DNA of 64,000 nucleotides from the NCBI GenBank assembly GCA_916048095.2, contig OU696570.1:5509518-5573517 (forward strand), read 5' to 3'. Each line of letters starts with the position of its first letter. Within the stretch, counting starts at the first letter, position 1. Shown here piece after piece: positions 1-12,060 of this stretch. The position numbers were made by a program, and so were the translations under genes. A model generated the notes under the pieces. That model was not told the DNA's origin, searched no databases, and was given only the letters and a program-made list of their open reading frames with translations. This stretch comes from Sacculina carcini (taxonomy: Eukaryota; Arthropoda; Thecostraca; Sacculinidae).

Positions 1-990
1 CAGGGAAGGAGAATAAAAAGGAAGCGGGATGTAAAACTGAATATCGTCAGCATAGATATGAAAACTTAGTGTTTACGAAGAATAGGACAAAGAGAAGACA
101 TGTACAGATTAAATAACAAAGGACCAAGAATGGAGCCCTGTGGAACACCATGACGTAGAGCAACCGAAGAAGAGACACAGGAATTAAATTTCACAGCATA
201 AGTCCGACCACTGAGATACGATTTGAGAAGAGAGAGAGGACTAGAGCAGATACCAAGATGAGAGAGATCACGAAAAACATAGGGTGATTAACCAAATCAA
301 AGGCAGAAGACATATCAAGGAGAACAAGCAAGGCAGACCGACGGTAAGAGAAGTGGGATAAAACGCCATTGGTTACAGAGATAAGAACAGACTGAGTGGA
401 ATATGAAGGACGGAAGCCAGATTGGTAAGGATAAAGAAATTGGTTAATGAAGGGAGAAAGTTGAGAAGAGATGGCAGATTTAAGAAGTTTGGAAGGGAAG
501 CTGAGAAGATAAATAGGCCGATAATTTTTAATAACAGTTGGATCTAACGTGGGTTTTTTAAGGTAGGGTAGATTGTAGCATGTTTATCAGCGATTAAAGC
601 GCCATAGAGGAAAGAACTATTAATCAAATGAAGAAAATAGGACAAAAGGGAAGGAATCAATTCAGAAACTGCCTTAAAATTTATAGGATCAGAAGAAGAG
701 AACGACAATTTAGTTGATGAGATAAGGGCAGTCAAGTCAGTCACACTAAGATGATTAAATGATTAAAAATGATCAGGTAAGGAAATGTGTCTGAGAGGAG
801 ATAATGAAGGAGGAATAACGGAAAGCAACGAATTGACTTTATCCTCAAAGAAGGTAGAAAATTGTGAGGCTGTTATAGTGGAAGAAATAGAACGCGAACG
901 AAGACCACAGAGAGAATTCAAAGTACCCCATAAAGATTTGGGAGAGCGAGAAAGAGAAGAAAGACGAGTTTTATAGAAGTTTCACTTGTT
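1..990 (-). mobile_element. LINE-1 of window: reverse transcriptase part of a non-LTR retrotransposon (CR1/Jockey-like), 3' part off the left edge
   Basis: Read on the minus strand, this stretch encodes successive blocks of a non-LTR reverse transcriptase: a linker of the 'FFEDKV' type (around 840-870), a NYRPI block (around 505-525), a palm block with LDMSSAFDL (around 294-321) and GVPQGSILGPLLF (around 115-155). These are standard LINE RT motifs. The frame has in-frame stops and shifts, so it is a relic. The endonuclease and ORF1 of what looks like the same element lie at 9691-11865 on the same strand, in the right order and with little missing between them. The LINE therefore appears to have been split by the 8.7 kb between. 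The family assignment (CR1-like) rests on the PHD-type ORF1 and is tentative. Confidence 0.8.
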
Positions 991-2225
991 GAAAATTTTT
1001 TTGTCTACACTGTAGGTTTAATTTTTAATTTTAAAAATGAAAGATAAAAGTTATGGCGGTGAAAAGACAAAATGAACCCTAAAAAATGCGAAAATTTTGG
1101 TCAATTTTCTGAAGACTACTCTTCCTAAACCAGCAATGGTACAACTATAAAAATGATACCACTGTGTAGAATATTTTCTGTTCTAATCAACAAACTATAA
1201 TTCATACCCAAAAATGAATATAAAACATGTGAAATGGAAAAAATTCAATCTACATTTAAAATTTTATTTAAACTCCACGCGTCCGATTTTCTATACTTTT
1301 TTCTCTATTACTCAAAAACTAATTATCACACAACTGAATAAATAATACCATCATGCTGGAAATTTTGTTTGCTACAACACGGTATAATTTTAATTTTCCA
1401 AAGTGTATTAAAAAAGTGACGGCGGTGTGAAGTGTAAATGACAAAGTCAAAAAGGCAAAATTAGCACACAAAAACGTGAATATTCTGGTCAATATTCCGC
1501 TATAAAAATTATAAACTAAAAAAACTACAAAAATAAACTGTAAAAATTATACTATTGTGTAGATAATTATGTGTTCTACAAGATAAGCTATAATTTATAC
1601 CCACAAATGATACAAAAAACGTGTAAAAAAGGCAAAATTCTCAAATACATCCAAAATTACACTTAAACACCGGGCGGCTAAAATTAATTCATTTTTCTAC
1701 TATTTCTCAGTAGCTATTTGTTACACATAAAAATAAATTATACCATCGTGCTAGAAATTTTTTTTCTACAATACGGTATAATTTGTAATTTTCCACAGTA
1801 TATCTGAAGGAAGTTACGGCGGTGTAAAGTCAAAATGTCATGTTGCCAATTTGACAGCTATTATGCGCACTTGCGATTACACAGGAATATACTACTGTGT
1901 AGATAATTTTGTGTTCTACAAGATAAGTTATAATTTATACCCGCAAATGATACAAAAAACGTTTAAAATTGGCAAAATTCTCAAATACATCCAAAATTAC
2001 ACTTGAACACAGGGCGGCTAAAATAAATTCATTTTTCTACTATTTCTCAGTAACTATTTGTTACACATAAAAATAAATTATACCATCGAGCTAAAAATTC
2101 TGTTTTCTACAATACGGTGTAATTTTGAATTTTCCAAAGTGTATCTGAAGGAAGTTACGGCGGTGTAAAGTCAAAATGTCATGTTGCCAATTTGACAGCT
2201 ATTATGCGCACTTGTGATTACACAT
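990..2225. repeat. Tandem array, about 340-bp unit, roughly 3.5 copies
   Basis: Two well-matched units begin near 1556 and 1896 (period 340), each starting with TGTGTAGATAATT and ending near GACAGCTATTATGCGCACTTG-like sequence. A diverged unit begins near 1163, and a partial unit lies at about 990-1160. Shared landmarks are ATACGGTRTAATTT and ACGGCGGTGTAAAGT. The unit is AT-rich with no coding capacity. It could be a satellite, or an internal repeat of a non-autonomous element. The two last units are much more alike than either is to the first, so they duplicated later. Confidence 0.8.
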
Positions 2226-2985
2226 GAATATACACTGATTTTATTTCACTGAAGCCCAATCACAATCAAGAATGCATCATATTAGCTCCAAGCATGGATG
2301 GTATGGTTTTATTGCGTACAGTTTAATTAATGATACACTATACTGAATAGAAAGTCTTTATTGTCCTCAATATTTGCACATCAATGGTTCTGCACGACGG
2401 CCGGGTAAAATGCTACTGGGAACAAAGTAAACTACTGAATTTTACTGTGTAATTTAATTGGTTTAATGTAGTGTGAAGTGGAGATACTTGCGCATTAAGG
2501 CATTTGTATCAGCTGACTGTTTGCCGTGCAGTGTGTTGAGGCGTGGCTTATAGCCTGCACGTGCGGGTAGCCCGCGTGTGCGTGTGTGCGAGCGTGCATG
2601 TATGTGTGTGAACTTGCAGGCGTTGATGACGTATTGGCGTATTGTTCTCTGATTGGTTGATTATTGGATGAATGTACAAACGATCGCTTGCATCGGGCGA
2701 TTCTCAACGCGTGAACTTGAGAGTGGATGTTGGGCAGTGTGTGTGAAGCGTGCGGCGGTGTTGCGTTGTGTTGAAATGGGATTTACGGCGGTAGCGGTGG
2801 TTTATTGAGTGGTTCGTTCACTCACGGGTTATTGTTACCCGGTGGGTTATTGAGTCGTTTGTTCACTCACGGGTTACTGTTATCTTTTGTTATTATCTAA
2901 GTATTTATATTCGTTCAGTCATTCCGAGTTTATTCGAGACTGTAATTACACGTTTCTTAATTTCTGGTTGTCGATCTACCGAGAC

Positions 2986-3768
2986 ATGACGGAGAACGAA
3001 TCAACAATGAGGGTTGCGGGGAATGCGGAACTACAAGCTATTTCGGCCGCAAGTAATGTGGCTTTCGACCTGAGGCTGGTGCCGGAGTATGACGGCAAAA
3101 AGGACCCCACAGAATGGCTCAGCAAAGTTCGGAAAATGTGTCGACTCCGAGGCGTGCGCGATGTGGCCCAAGTTGTTGGGATGAGAGTTACAGGTGATGC
3201 ATATGCTGTCGTGGACTGCCTCCCCGATGTGGAACAGATGGACCTTGAAAAAGTGGAGCAAGCTCTTCAGACCGCGTTTGGCATAGATACTTTCGGAACG
3301 TACGACGCTTTTGTGGGGCGAATATTGAGCGAAGGTGAGTGTGTCGATGTGATGTTGTCCGACCTGCGCAGACTGGGAGCCAGGTGCAATATAACCGACC
3401 CAGTCTCAATAAAATGTGCTTTCGTCTCAGCGATCCCACAGACGGTGCGACATGTCCTCAGGGCGAACGCCAAACTCGACGCTATGACGCCGACCGAAGT
3501 CGTGGACAGGACAAGGGTGATTTTGTCAGAAACGACCCACAACGTTAACACTGGACTGGCTGCTCGTTCGACAACGCGTGATTACGACCAGCAGATAAAA
3601 CCCTTCAAGTGTTTCTTGTGTAACCAAGCCGGGCATTCCGCGCGCTATTGCTCTCGCCGAAAAAATGGCCCTGGAAAAGGGAGAACTGGGCCCACGTGTT
3701 TCAAGTCTGGTGAAATCGGGCATATCTGTTCACGCTGTCCGGAAAACGGCCAAGGAGGAGAGACGTAG
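2986..3768 (+). pseudogene. gag of Gypsy element B (fossil)
   Basis: This open frame encodes a retrotransposon Gag of about 260 residues. It has a capsid-like helical region that opens with LRLVPEYDG, and C-terminal zinc-knuckle sequence (CFLCNQAGHSARYC, spacing C-x2-C-x4-H-x4-C, near 3610-3650). Gag would package element RNA in cytoplasmic particles. The open frame runs upstream through the primer site into the LTR, so the true start is unsure; ATG 2986 is the first in-frame ATG giving an acidic leader. Its closest relatives in the window are the gags at 33329-34051, 20013-20732 and 49770-50516. Confidence 0.75.
3036..3047 (+). other. Putative primer-binding site of element B, complementary to the 5' end of tRNA-Phe
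   Basis: The word AGCTATTTCGGC directly follows the LTR end ACA. It is the exact reverse complement of GCCGAAATAGCT, the first 12 nt of typical eukaryotic tRNA-Phe(GAA). The identical word occupies the same place in D (49755-49766) and E1 (19966-19977). It sits in a different frame relative to gag in each element, so conservation is at the nucleic-acid level. It lacks the TGG start expected of a site pairing with the tRNA 3' CCA. Confidence 0.65.
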
Positions 3769-3906
3769 GTGCCAGTCTCTTCTCCTCTACCGAAACGGCG
3801 TCGATGGTCACCACTCGTGTGTTGGTATGAATTTTGGCGAGAGAGAGGGCAGAAATGTAAGATGATCGAGCCGAGCAAAACGATAGCCAATCAGATGAAG
3901 AACGAG

Positions 3907-4205
3907 CGACAGTAATGAACACGTTGGCTGAACTGCAATGTATTCGTGGACACAACACGAGGCTAACTGCCGAAAATGGTACACTCGTTCATACACCCCA
4001 CTCTAGCACACGGACATACATACACGCTTACACAAGGATCATGTGTCACGAGCTTCACCGCGTGTAACCATGAACGTTCACACAGTTACACACCAACATA
4101 CATACACGCTCACACAATGTTAACGCGACGCAAGGCACATCGTACATCAATGACTCACGCACGTGCAAACGTCATGGGCGTGCTGACACTACATACATAC
4201 TGGCG
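3907..4205 (-). repeat. LTR of element A (3' LTR)
   Basis: This is a direct repeat of 9400-9690, from CGACAGTAATGA to CATACTGGCG, with about ten substitutions and a small length difference. It is rich in CA/TACA runs, like other LTRs in this window. A purine-rich tract lies just inside it on the element strand (4206-4230). Confidence 0.85.
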
Positions 4206-4382
4206 TGGCCTGATTTTCTTCTCCCTTCGAGAAAACAGACATGCAGTTAGTGGTCAGATGGTCTAATGACGATGAGGAATGCAAGTATACAAGACATACA
4301 CATAATAAACTTATCGACAATAACCAGTGTAAAACTGACAACATTGCAACCGGTATGATTCTCGTTCCAAGTAACTTAAGCA

Positions 4383-4385
<3 letters not shown>

Positions 4386-4431
<46 letters not shown>
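4386..4431. repeat. (TA)n microsatellite
   Basis: Uninterrupted TA dinucleotides inside the 3' non-coding part of element A. Confidence 0.95.
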
Positions 4432-4432
<1 letters not shown>

Positions 4433-7400
4433 GCATACATACAAGTATACCTACAGACACAAAATTAAATGAAAAACCCATGACAGCACAAATTCCTCAA
4501 ATCACTTAGGCATTTTCCTAACACGTTGAGGTCTCGCGGTGGTAGTGAATGTGTTACTCTCCGGGTCAATCAAATGGTTCAGATGTGAGGCTGCCTCGTC
4601 TAGCTCGGATGGTGGAGACGATATCTCTTGTGGTACGGTCGCTACCAACTCGTCCTCTGGCGAGTTCTGCTCATCGTCGATGGTACGCACAAGATGTGTT
4701 TGTTATTCAATAGTCGGAATATGATAACATTCGTTTAGTCTGAAGGAGTACAACTTGGCTCGAAGTTGTGACTCGGTAAATTTGCGTATTTAGCAGAAAT
4801 CACCCTGGATGGATACAACCAAGTATCGAGGACGAGGTTGGGCCTTGTCACGGTCAACAGCAAGATATACCAAGTATCCGACCTTCAGATGGATGGGCCT
4901 CGGCATGGGTCGGCGATGGCGCGATTCGGAAGAATAGTTGTGAGGATGGTTCGAAAGGCGTTTGGTGTGTTGATGCATGATGAGCTTGTGATCATCGAGA
5001 GGAATGTTGGAATGAGAGAATTGATCACGGGAAAAATACAGCTCCTGGGATGATAATCCAGGGCCTCTCATTCGCGAATTCAGTAGAGATGTAGCAATGG
5101 CCAAATCAGAGGATGAAACACTTCTCGCGTCCGGATTCAGACGCTTGAGTTCATCACGAAGCTCACCGATGGCGTGTTCCGCAACAGGATTCTTGTTGCT
5201 GTTTTTAGCACAACCTACTTCGAGTGTAATGCCAACGATTTGAAGTCGAGGACTCGACACCACACTCACAAATCCTGGAGCCGGATCGACTCGGACAGTA
5301 ATAACTGAGCTATTTGCAGCGCGCAGTTGGACACATAAAGTGATGAGTGCCGACTCCAATGAAAGAGCTGTTTCGTCAGGGAAAATACTTGTGAGTGTAA
5401 AATATGTCACTGTTTCCCGTACCACCAAGATGAGTTGGCGGTGGAAATGCATCACATCGGCAGCATACGAAATCCCGACCGAAGAGACTGGTGGCGCTGT
5501 GGTGGATTCAACAAGAGGAAGAGGGAGTTTCCTGAGTGATGCGCATGTGTGACATCCTGAATAAAGAGTTTTGAGATGAGTATCGAAATCTGATGTGAAA
5601 AATACCTTGTGAATACTTGTTTCAATTGGTGTTGTGTGGGATGTGAAAGGCGCAAGTGTAACGCACTCAATAGACCGGGTGTCGCAGAACGTGGTATCAC
5701 GATACATTCACGTGTGACAGAAAATGGTGATGGACGTCTCACGACAAGTACACCATCACTAGCAAGAGAACAGGTCTGTAAATAGCGTTTGGCGTCACGA
5801 ACATTGGTATGTTTCCGTGTTGTTCGTGTTCCTTGCGATAAATGGGCTTTTGTTCGACGCAGATCAGGACATTCTTGTTGTGCTGCCTTCCACGTTTGTC
5901 GGGCGGCGAAAGGCAAGCGTGATTTGCCCGAGAGGATGTCGTCAACTTGGATGGATCGCACTGTGGCGTCTTCCATGCGAGAAACAAATGCACACACTTG
6001 ACACGAATGTTCGTCGCACGTGGGGGCATTGCGGCTCGCAAAATCGGACGGAAGATTCATGGAACCTGCCAAGTGTAATACACGCACATGGTATTGACTG
6101 ACTGCGGAAAGGAAGGTAGTCACGCGTGGGCTTGCTGAAAATTCACCGCGTGTAAGCCTTTCATAAGCCTGAACACATGGCTTGCTGTCGGTGAGGACCG
6201 TGCATTGCATATTGGACTGGATTATGAATGGTGCGAAGTGACGTGTGGCCGCCGAGATGACGAGGGCCTCTATTTCGCATGGTAGCCATGTCGCCTGGTG
6301 TACGCCATGCTTTGCACTGAAAAAACCCGCCAACAGTGTACGTTTGTTACGAGTGACGTATAGTGTAGCGCAAATGCCATGCTGTTTGCTTGATCCATCA
6401 GTGACTATCCAAAGATAGTCTGAAGGTCTTGGAATGACAATAGATTTATTGGACCGAAGGTGTTGTTGAGCCGCCTGAAACGCCGCTATGAGTTCGTCCG
6501 ACCATTGAAAACTTTCCGCAGATTCGCGTCCTGCACACATAGACTCTAGTAGAGTTAAGAATTGTGATGTGTTGTTTACTACACGACTCAAAACTTTATA
6601 AGCACCAATGAAACTGCGCATTTGCTTCACAGTTTTCGGCAAATTACATGAGGCAAGTGTGGAGATTCGATGTGGACTTGCACTCAAATACCCATCCGAC
6701 CACACCCATCCGAGAATAGAGGCCTTGCGAGGACAGATGATTGTCTTGCTAGGCGACAATCGCAAGTTACATTTGTCAAGAGCTGCTAAAACCAAGCGCC
6801 AGGTGGATAAAATCTCCTCGGGTGTGTTACCACCGCTAAACAGATCGTCTGCAAGCTTGACTAAGTGGCCTTCCTGAATGAAATCTCCCAATACTCTGCA
6901 CATGAGCTCCTCTAGAGCTGCCTCTGAGCCTGGTAGCCCCATTGCGCATCGAGCATACACTCGAGTCCCTTTGAATAGCGTTATAACACCGCAGGATTTC
7001 ATCGAGTGTTGAGATAAGGGGATCTGAAAATACGCCTGAGCAAGATCTGAGGATATTATATACTTCCACCCTCCAATAATTCGCAAGGTCGAGTCAACAT
7101 CCGGCATAAGAGACGGCGGTGGCTTACTGTACTGGCCAACAGAGGAAAAGTCAGTAACAAGACGGCTACCCCCACTTGGCTTGTGCCCTAGAAATGAGGG
7201 GTTCACATATTCAACATCTACTCCAACATCTTCGGGCTTTTTGAACACTCCTGCTGATTTCAATTCGTCAAATTTGGTTTGCAGATCGGTTAGGCGCGAG
7301 CGGTTATATTGAGGTAAACGACCCTTTCGCTGTGGGGGCTGTACAGAACCAATATTCACGACACTACAGATATTTCCTGCTGCATTGTTATAACCAGGGA

Positions 7401-9387
7401 TGTCACTGTCAAACACTTTACCGTACTCAGAAAGTGTGTGATGGAATTGAGTGCGAATTTCTGATTGAAGGACATTATCTGGATCAACTTTAATCGTGCT
7501 CAAAACAGAAACCGGCAAAGAACGACGTGGGACTGAAGCATTGCGTGAATACGCTGTGTCTCGCAGTGACGCAACATTGTGATCCGATGATACGGAAAAC
7601 AATGTACACACATGATCACATGAACGTATATGAAGCGGGCGATCGCCGTGATTAGGTACCCGAATTCGTCCAGCGACGATCTGTGTGAGTGATGGAAGTG
7701 GCCACAATTGACTGCCCTTTTGCACCTGAAAACCTTGTGCTAGGCTCGATGGACACCATCTCATCAGAGGCAAAGTTGGGAGCCTCAAATTCGACAAAAT
7801 CCCCCGGCCAAACAGTTTGTGGCTCTCCGGGAGAGCGTACCGTGCAATATGTTCGTCGGGCCACTGGTGGAGTGGACGGAGAAGATTCCCCTGTGGATGA
7901 ATATCGAAAAATGATATATTTTCCAAGCGACACTGAGAAATCGGCTGGTCGGACGGAAACATCCTTCACACACATAAATGGAGTCTCTGCCAAGGCCTCT
8001 ACTTCAAGCGACTCCACAGCGAGAGCGTCAAAAATCACGGTGTGAGAACCCCGGCACAAACGCAAATGAACTTCTCCAACTACACTGAGGCGCGAATGAC
8101 CGTCTGCTTGAACGGCATTTTGACAAGATTTGTGTAGTTTGGCTCCCAAGTGCATTGCTGTGGAAGCACGGATTAAATTAACTTCGACACCAGTGTAAAG
8201 TGTGAGACGTAAAGGAGTATGATGGAGAAAAACAAGTAAATGTGGTGAAGGATTCGTATGAACACGTCGAGTTATTACAGTAGACGTTGCGACATTACAC
8301 ACATTTTCATTCGTAAAAGAGCCTAATTCACCAACCTGTGTTTCGTCCTCATCAGCGGAGTGGTCCGACTCTTCACCAGCAATCACACGGATACCCGCCA
8401 TGAAACGACGGTCTTCCTCCGGGAGGAACCGGCAATGACTGAGAAAATGTGTCTCACTCCCCGGCCGGCCAGCGACTTTGCACAGGGCACAGGAACGCTT
8501 TGGAGCCCTTTGTCGGCCGAACTTCGCGGCTGCTGGTCGGATGACACGCTGAAATTGACCTTGTAGCTACAAGCTGCCTGTGGCGGCGCGCAGAATTTGC
8601 ACATCTTCTGAGGACCTGATCTCTGACAGTAGAGCATCCATGGCTTGACTAATCTCAGGTTTCAGCGAAGCCAGTGTTCTACTTCGCAATTCAAGACCAT
8701 ATCTTTGCTTGACTAGAGCTGGCAGTGACGTGTGAATCAGCTACAACCATGTGAGCGTTACGAAATTCTCCATTGAAGGCGAAAGCTCTTCCTCCTCGAA
8801 CGGGACGACTCCATGGTGACTGATTCCCCCGTCAGGCTGGAGCAAGTTATCTTCAACAAAAGCCATCAGCCGCTGATACAAATCCTCTGGGCGTTCGTTC
8901 GACTCCAGCATGATGTTCGCAAACTCCAGCAAATGAGACCCTGAAGATTAGAACCCGTAGTGGAGACGAATCGCCTGCCATATGTCCTTTATCGATGTTG
9001 AATTTTTGACAATCGTGTTGCGTGAGATCACTGGGCAATAATTGATGATTTGGCCAAGCATTGACTCTATCTGGGCCACTTTTTGTGCTGCAGTACGGCG
9101 AGATAACTCTGGAACATCTGCTGTGTCATCAGAGAATCCTCGCAGCGGTGATTGTCTAGTCTTCTTCTCCCAAATACCGCTTGGTAGCAGAAATCCGGCA
9201 AAATTGCTGTCAAGAGACATCGTGTATTCGATGTTCTGCTTCCAGTTTTCGAAACTGGTTATCGTTTCGATTCTTGTTAGACACCATTGTTTCGGTGCCC
9301 GAGTCGCCATTGTCGTGAAGTGCCTGTATTTACAGCATTAGCCAGCCACAGAATAGGCAAAACGCGAACAAGAGGTCAGTGGGTAAA

Positions 9388-9399
9388 GCGCTGCCACCA
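9388..9399 (-). other. Canonical primer-binding site of element A
   Basis: On the minus strand TGGTGGCAGCGC directly follows the 5' LTR. TGG pairs with the CCA end of a tRNA, as in most LTR elements. It is a useful contrast to the non-canonical sites of B, C, D and E1. Confidence 0.7.
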
Positions 9400-9690
9400 C
9401 GACAGTAATGATCACGTTGGCTGAACTGCAATGTATTCGTGGACACGACACGAGGCTAACTGCCGACAATGGTACACTCGTTCATACACCCCACTCTAGA
9501 ACACGGTCATACATACACGCTTACACAAGGATCATGTGTCACGAGCTTCACCGCGTTTAACTATGAACGTTCACACAGTTACACACCAACATACATACAC
9601 GCTCACACAATGTTAACGCGACGCAAGGCTATCAATGAGTCACGCACGTGCAAACGTCATGGGCGTGCTGTCACTACATACATACTGGCG
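9400..9690 (-). repeat. LTR of element A (5' LTR)
   Basis: Pairs with 3907-4205. The next base to the right (9691) is already LINE endonuclease coding sequence on the minus strand. Confidence 0.85.
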
Positions 9691-10726
9691 GAAAGCGTCG
9701 CCAATGACGTTCGAGACGGCGCTGAGAACACTTAAGGCTACGGAGATTAGAATTGAACCAAGGAGGAAGGCGAGGAGAAAGAGAAGCGCATGTCCGAAGG
9801 GGAAAAATGCAATCATTAATAGACATAAGAGCGGCAGACAAACACGGAAATAATTCGGCAGGAGAAAGTGAGTACATAAAATGGATAGGAAGAAAATAAT
9901 CCAGGAGTGATAGGAACGAGGATGGGTCAAATTTCTTATAGTTACGATAAGTGAAAGAAGAATTAATGGGAGGAGGAGAAAACGGAATTGAGGTTAAATG
10001 GAGACTGTGATCGGAGATTGACGGATCTGGAGGAATGGTGAGAACGTCCGGAGGATGGCGATCAGAAGAGATGAAAGGCGACGGAGACAGAATTAAGTCA
10101 AGGGTATGGCCAGAAGTATCAGTAGGAGAAGAGTTGCAATGAATCAAACCATGAGATTCAAGCATAGAGAGAAAGCCTAAGCAGTAGGGGTTACGGGAGG
10201 GAGAATCTGTCCAAAAATTGAAGTAACCTAGAATAAAAAAATTGCTAGAAAAAGACGTATTGACAGCCTCAAAGAGAGGGGAAAACTCATCAAGGAACAA
10301 CGGAGAAGTGCCGGTATGATTGTGTCGATATAATATAAGTACGCAGAATGCATAGTGGTGACGAACATGAAGAGAAAGGGCTAAAAATTCAAAAGAAGAA
10401 GGAGGGGGAATCAAACTAGAGATAATGGAAATCGAGAGAGAGTTTGAGAAAATGCAACCAACGACGCCACCAGAGGATTTACAATTAGAGCGAGCCTTGT
10501 GAAGAAAATTAAATGGTGATACGTTGGAGGAAAACAGCGATACATCTGACTCAAGTAACCAAGTTTCAGCCAGACAGAGAATGGAAAGGCCATAAGAAGA
10601 GCAGAAGTTTAAGATATGATACGTTTTATGTCGGCACGATCTAATATTTACAAAACCAATGGAGACGCGATACATACGCTCTGATCCAGGAGAGGGAAGA
10701 ATATGATTGACCAGAGATGAAGACAT
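9691..10726 (-). pseudogene. LINE-1 of window: ORF2 apurinic-like endonuclease domain
   Basis: About 345 residues are open from 10726. They show the endonuclease/exonuclease/phosphatase fold: IGFVNIRSCRHK (start), CLAETWLL (catalytic Glu block), GGVVGCIFSNS, FFILGYFNF where families usually have GDFN, and the C-terminal block SDHSLHL with the conserved His. A basic linker follows and is cut at 9690 by the LTR of element A. The endonuclease nicks target DNA for target-primed reverse transcription. RT sequence that fits as its continuation lies at 1-990. The GDF to GYF change suggests loss of a metal ligand and so an inactive enzyme. Confidence 0.8.
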
Positions 10727-10974
10727 AGGTGGTGAAGATGATGACTGCAGTGATGAAGAGATAGATTGAGAAGGGTGAGATAATGAGGAAAAAAAGGATA
10801 GTCAATGATTCGATTGCGGGGATTGAGCCGACGAAATTTGATCAGAATCAGAGGTGGCGGTGCGGAGGCGGATGGAATCCCGGACGGCAGTGAAGGAAGT
10901 GCACGAAGTGTCAAACGAAGAGTGAGAATGGGAATGGTTCCGGCCCGAGCGCCACAATTACAACATTTTGAAGG

Positions 10975-11865
10975 AGCTGAGCGCGGACAATCAGATGAAG
11001 AATGATCACCAGAGCAGTGACCACAAATTACACGGCTAGAACATCGCGTTGATTTGTGCCCTAGGCCGGCACATTGTGAGCAGCGAGCGACCCAATATCT
11101 GTCGAACACTGGGCAGGAATGGAGACCAACAAACCAGCGGTCGCCAATCGTGCGGATCAGAGAACGAACAGATGGAGAGAAGGACAAGACAGCGTCAGAT
11201 ACGTTATTCTTTGGCTTGGTGAAGAAAAGAAACATCAAGTCAGAGTCCGGAATATTGGCAAGTGGTGGTTTTTTCAGCCGGAGGGATTTGACGAAATTAT
11301 CCGGGGAGATTCCCGCCGGAACATTTGCCAGAGTAACCTTGGGTCGGAGTGGAGCAGCAGATGGGACGTGAATCTCGACATCTGGTACAGCAGCGCGTAG
11401 TTTAGAAGCAGCCCGCTCAGCGGCGTCAGCAGAAGTGCAGCGCAAGACGAGACCTCCACCTGACGTAGTGCGTGATCCAGCAATTGGGACATCCTGAAGA
11501 GCAGTCTCCACTAAATTGGGTACGACGGGTGCTTCGTTGTGTGACTTCAAAACAACATCATAGCTGCGTGCAGGCCGCTCATTAGAGGTCACCGACGGTG
11601 CAGATTGAACGGAATCAATCCCACGAGTCGTAGATTAAATCACAGAAAGCCGGGAGTCAATGGCGCTCACATTGTGGACGAGTTGGAGAGCAAGCTTAGC
11701 CCGCCCGATACACGGGGAACAAATCCAATTGATGGAGCTCAGCAGCTCACTCTTGACTCCCAGGAGAGAGGCGCATCTAGTGTGAGCCAAGGATGAGCAC
11801 AGGGAACAAGAGATATGCCTAGGCTCACCTGTGTCACGCTTGCAGAATACACACGAATCAGCCAT
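10975..11865 (-). pseudogene. LINE-1 of window: ORF1 with PHD-type zinc finger and zinc knuckles
   Basis: Translation from ATG 11865 begins with a Cys/His-rich PHD-like finger (CVFCKRD, CSLCSSLAHTRC, WICSPC). After one in-frame stop near 11635 the same frame continues into a central domain of about 150 residues (VTLANVPAGISPDNFVKSL), then gag-like knuckles CSQCAGLGHKSTRC, CGHCSGDHSSSDC and CCNCG near 11070-10990. The frame is then lost before ORF2. A PHD finger in ORF1 is known from CR1-group LINEs; RNA or chromatin binding is the inferred role. One stop plus the late frame change make it a pseudogene. Confidence 0.75.
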
Positions 11866-12050
11866 TGAGGCGATTGCAGTTGTGAATCCAAAATAATAAT
11901 ATCAAGACCAAGATGATCCACCAAATCCACCAGCAGCCCAAACGTAAACCACCAACGTGAATAACGATCCGAACAAGAAAGAGAAACAGAAAATAAAGAT
12001 AATGTAAGATTGAGAGAACACCATGGTAACAAGAACGCTGCTGTTAAGCT
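11866..12050 (-). other. Probable 5' untranslated region of the LINE
   Basis: This lies between the ORF1 start and the next repeat (M). No coding signal is seen and the true 5' end is not defined. Confidence 0.4.
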
Positions 12051-12060
12051 GTTTGATTTA

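Larger units (their letters stand above)
2467..3906 (+). mobile_element. Gypsy element B: 5' LTR, primer site and gag of a Ty3/Gypsy retrotransposon
   Basis: This is the 5' part of a Ty3/Gypsy element. The LTR ends at 3035 (...CTACA), where the same 12-nt primer-site word found in elements D and E1 begins. The LTR start is not fixed, because no second copy is present; TG near 2467 is a guess. gag follows, and pol is absent: the sequence meets the LTR of element A at 3907. The gag belongs to the lineage of elements C, D and E1, sharing the start 'pEyDGkkDpteWl' and C-terminal CCHC knuckles. Fossil, incomplete; moderate age. Confidence 0.75.
3907..9690 (-). mobile_element. Gypsy-like LTR retrotransposon A (fossil, between two LTRs)
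   Basis: This minus-strand element of about 5.8 kb lies between direct repeats 3907-4205 and 9400-9690 (about 96% alike). Parts in element order are: primer site 9388-9399 (canonical TGGTGGCAGCGC), gag about 9310-8400, protease about 8400-7960, RT and RNase H about 7500-6050, integrase about 5700-4800 with visible D, D and E blocks (AADVMHF, VRVDPAPGF, NPVAEHAIGEL), and a chromodomain-free tail to 4502. The RT box is LADD, a divergent variant. The family is Ty3/Gypsy by domain order. It is broken, with several breaks. Its LTRs differ more than those of C and D, so it is older. No matching target duplication is visible: its left side abuts element B and its right side abuts the LINE. Confidence 0.85.

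Noticed and set aside
3033-3047. Conserved peptide QAISA at the start of gag in several Gypsy elements
   Set aside because: The shared DNA word lies in a different frame relative to gag in B, D and E1, so the conservation is of nucleic acid, not protein.
3976-4266. + strand frame rich in His and Thr
   Set aside because: It lies in the LTR of element A and repeats almost unchanged in the other LTR; composition reflects CACA/TACA repeats.
3902-9695. Target duplication beside element A
   Set aside because: The bases beside the two LTRs (ACGAG and GAAAG) do not match; its two flanks come from different elements.
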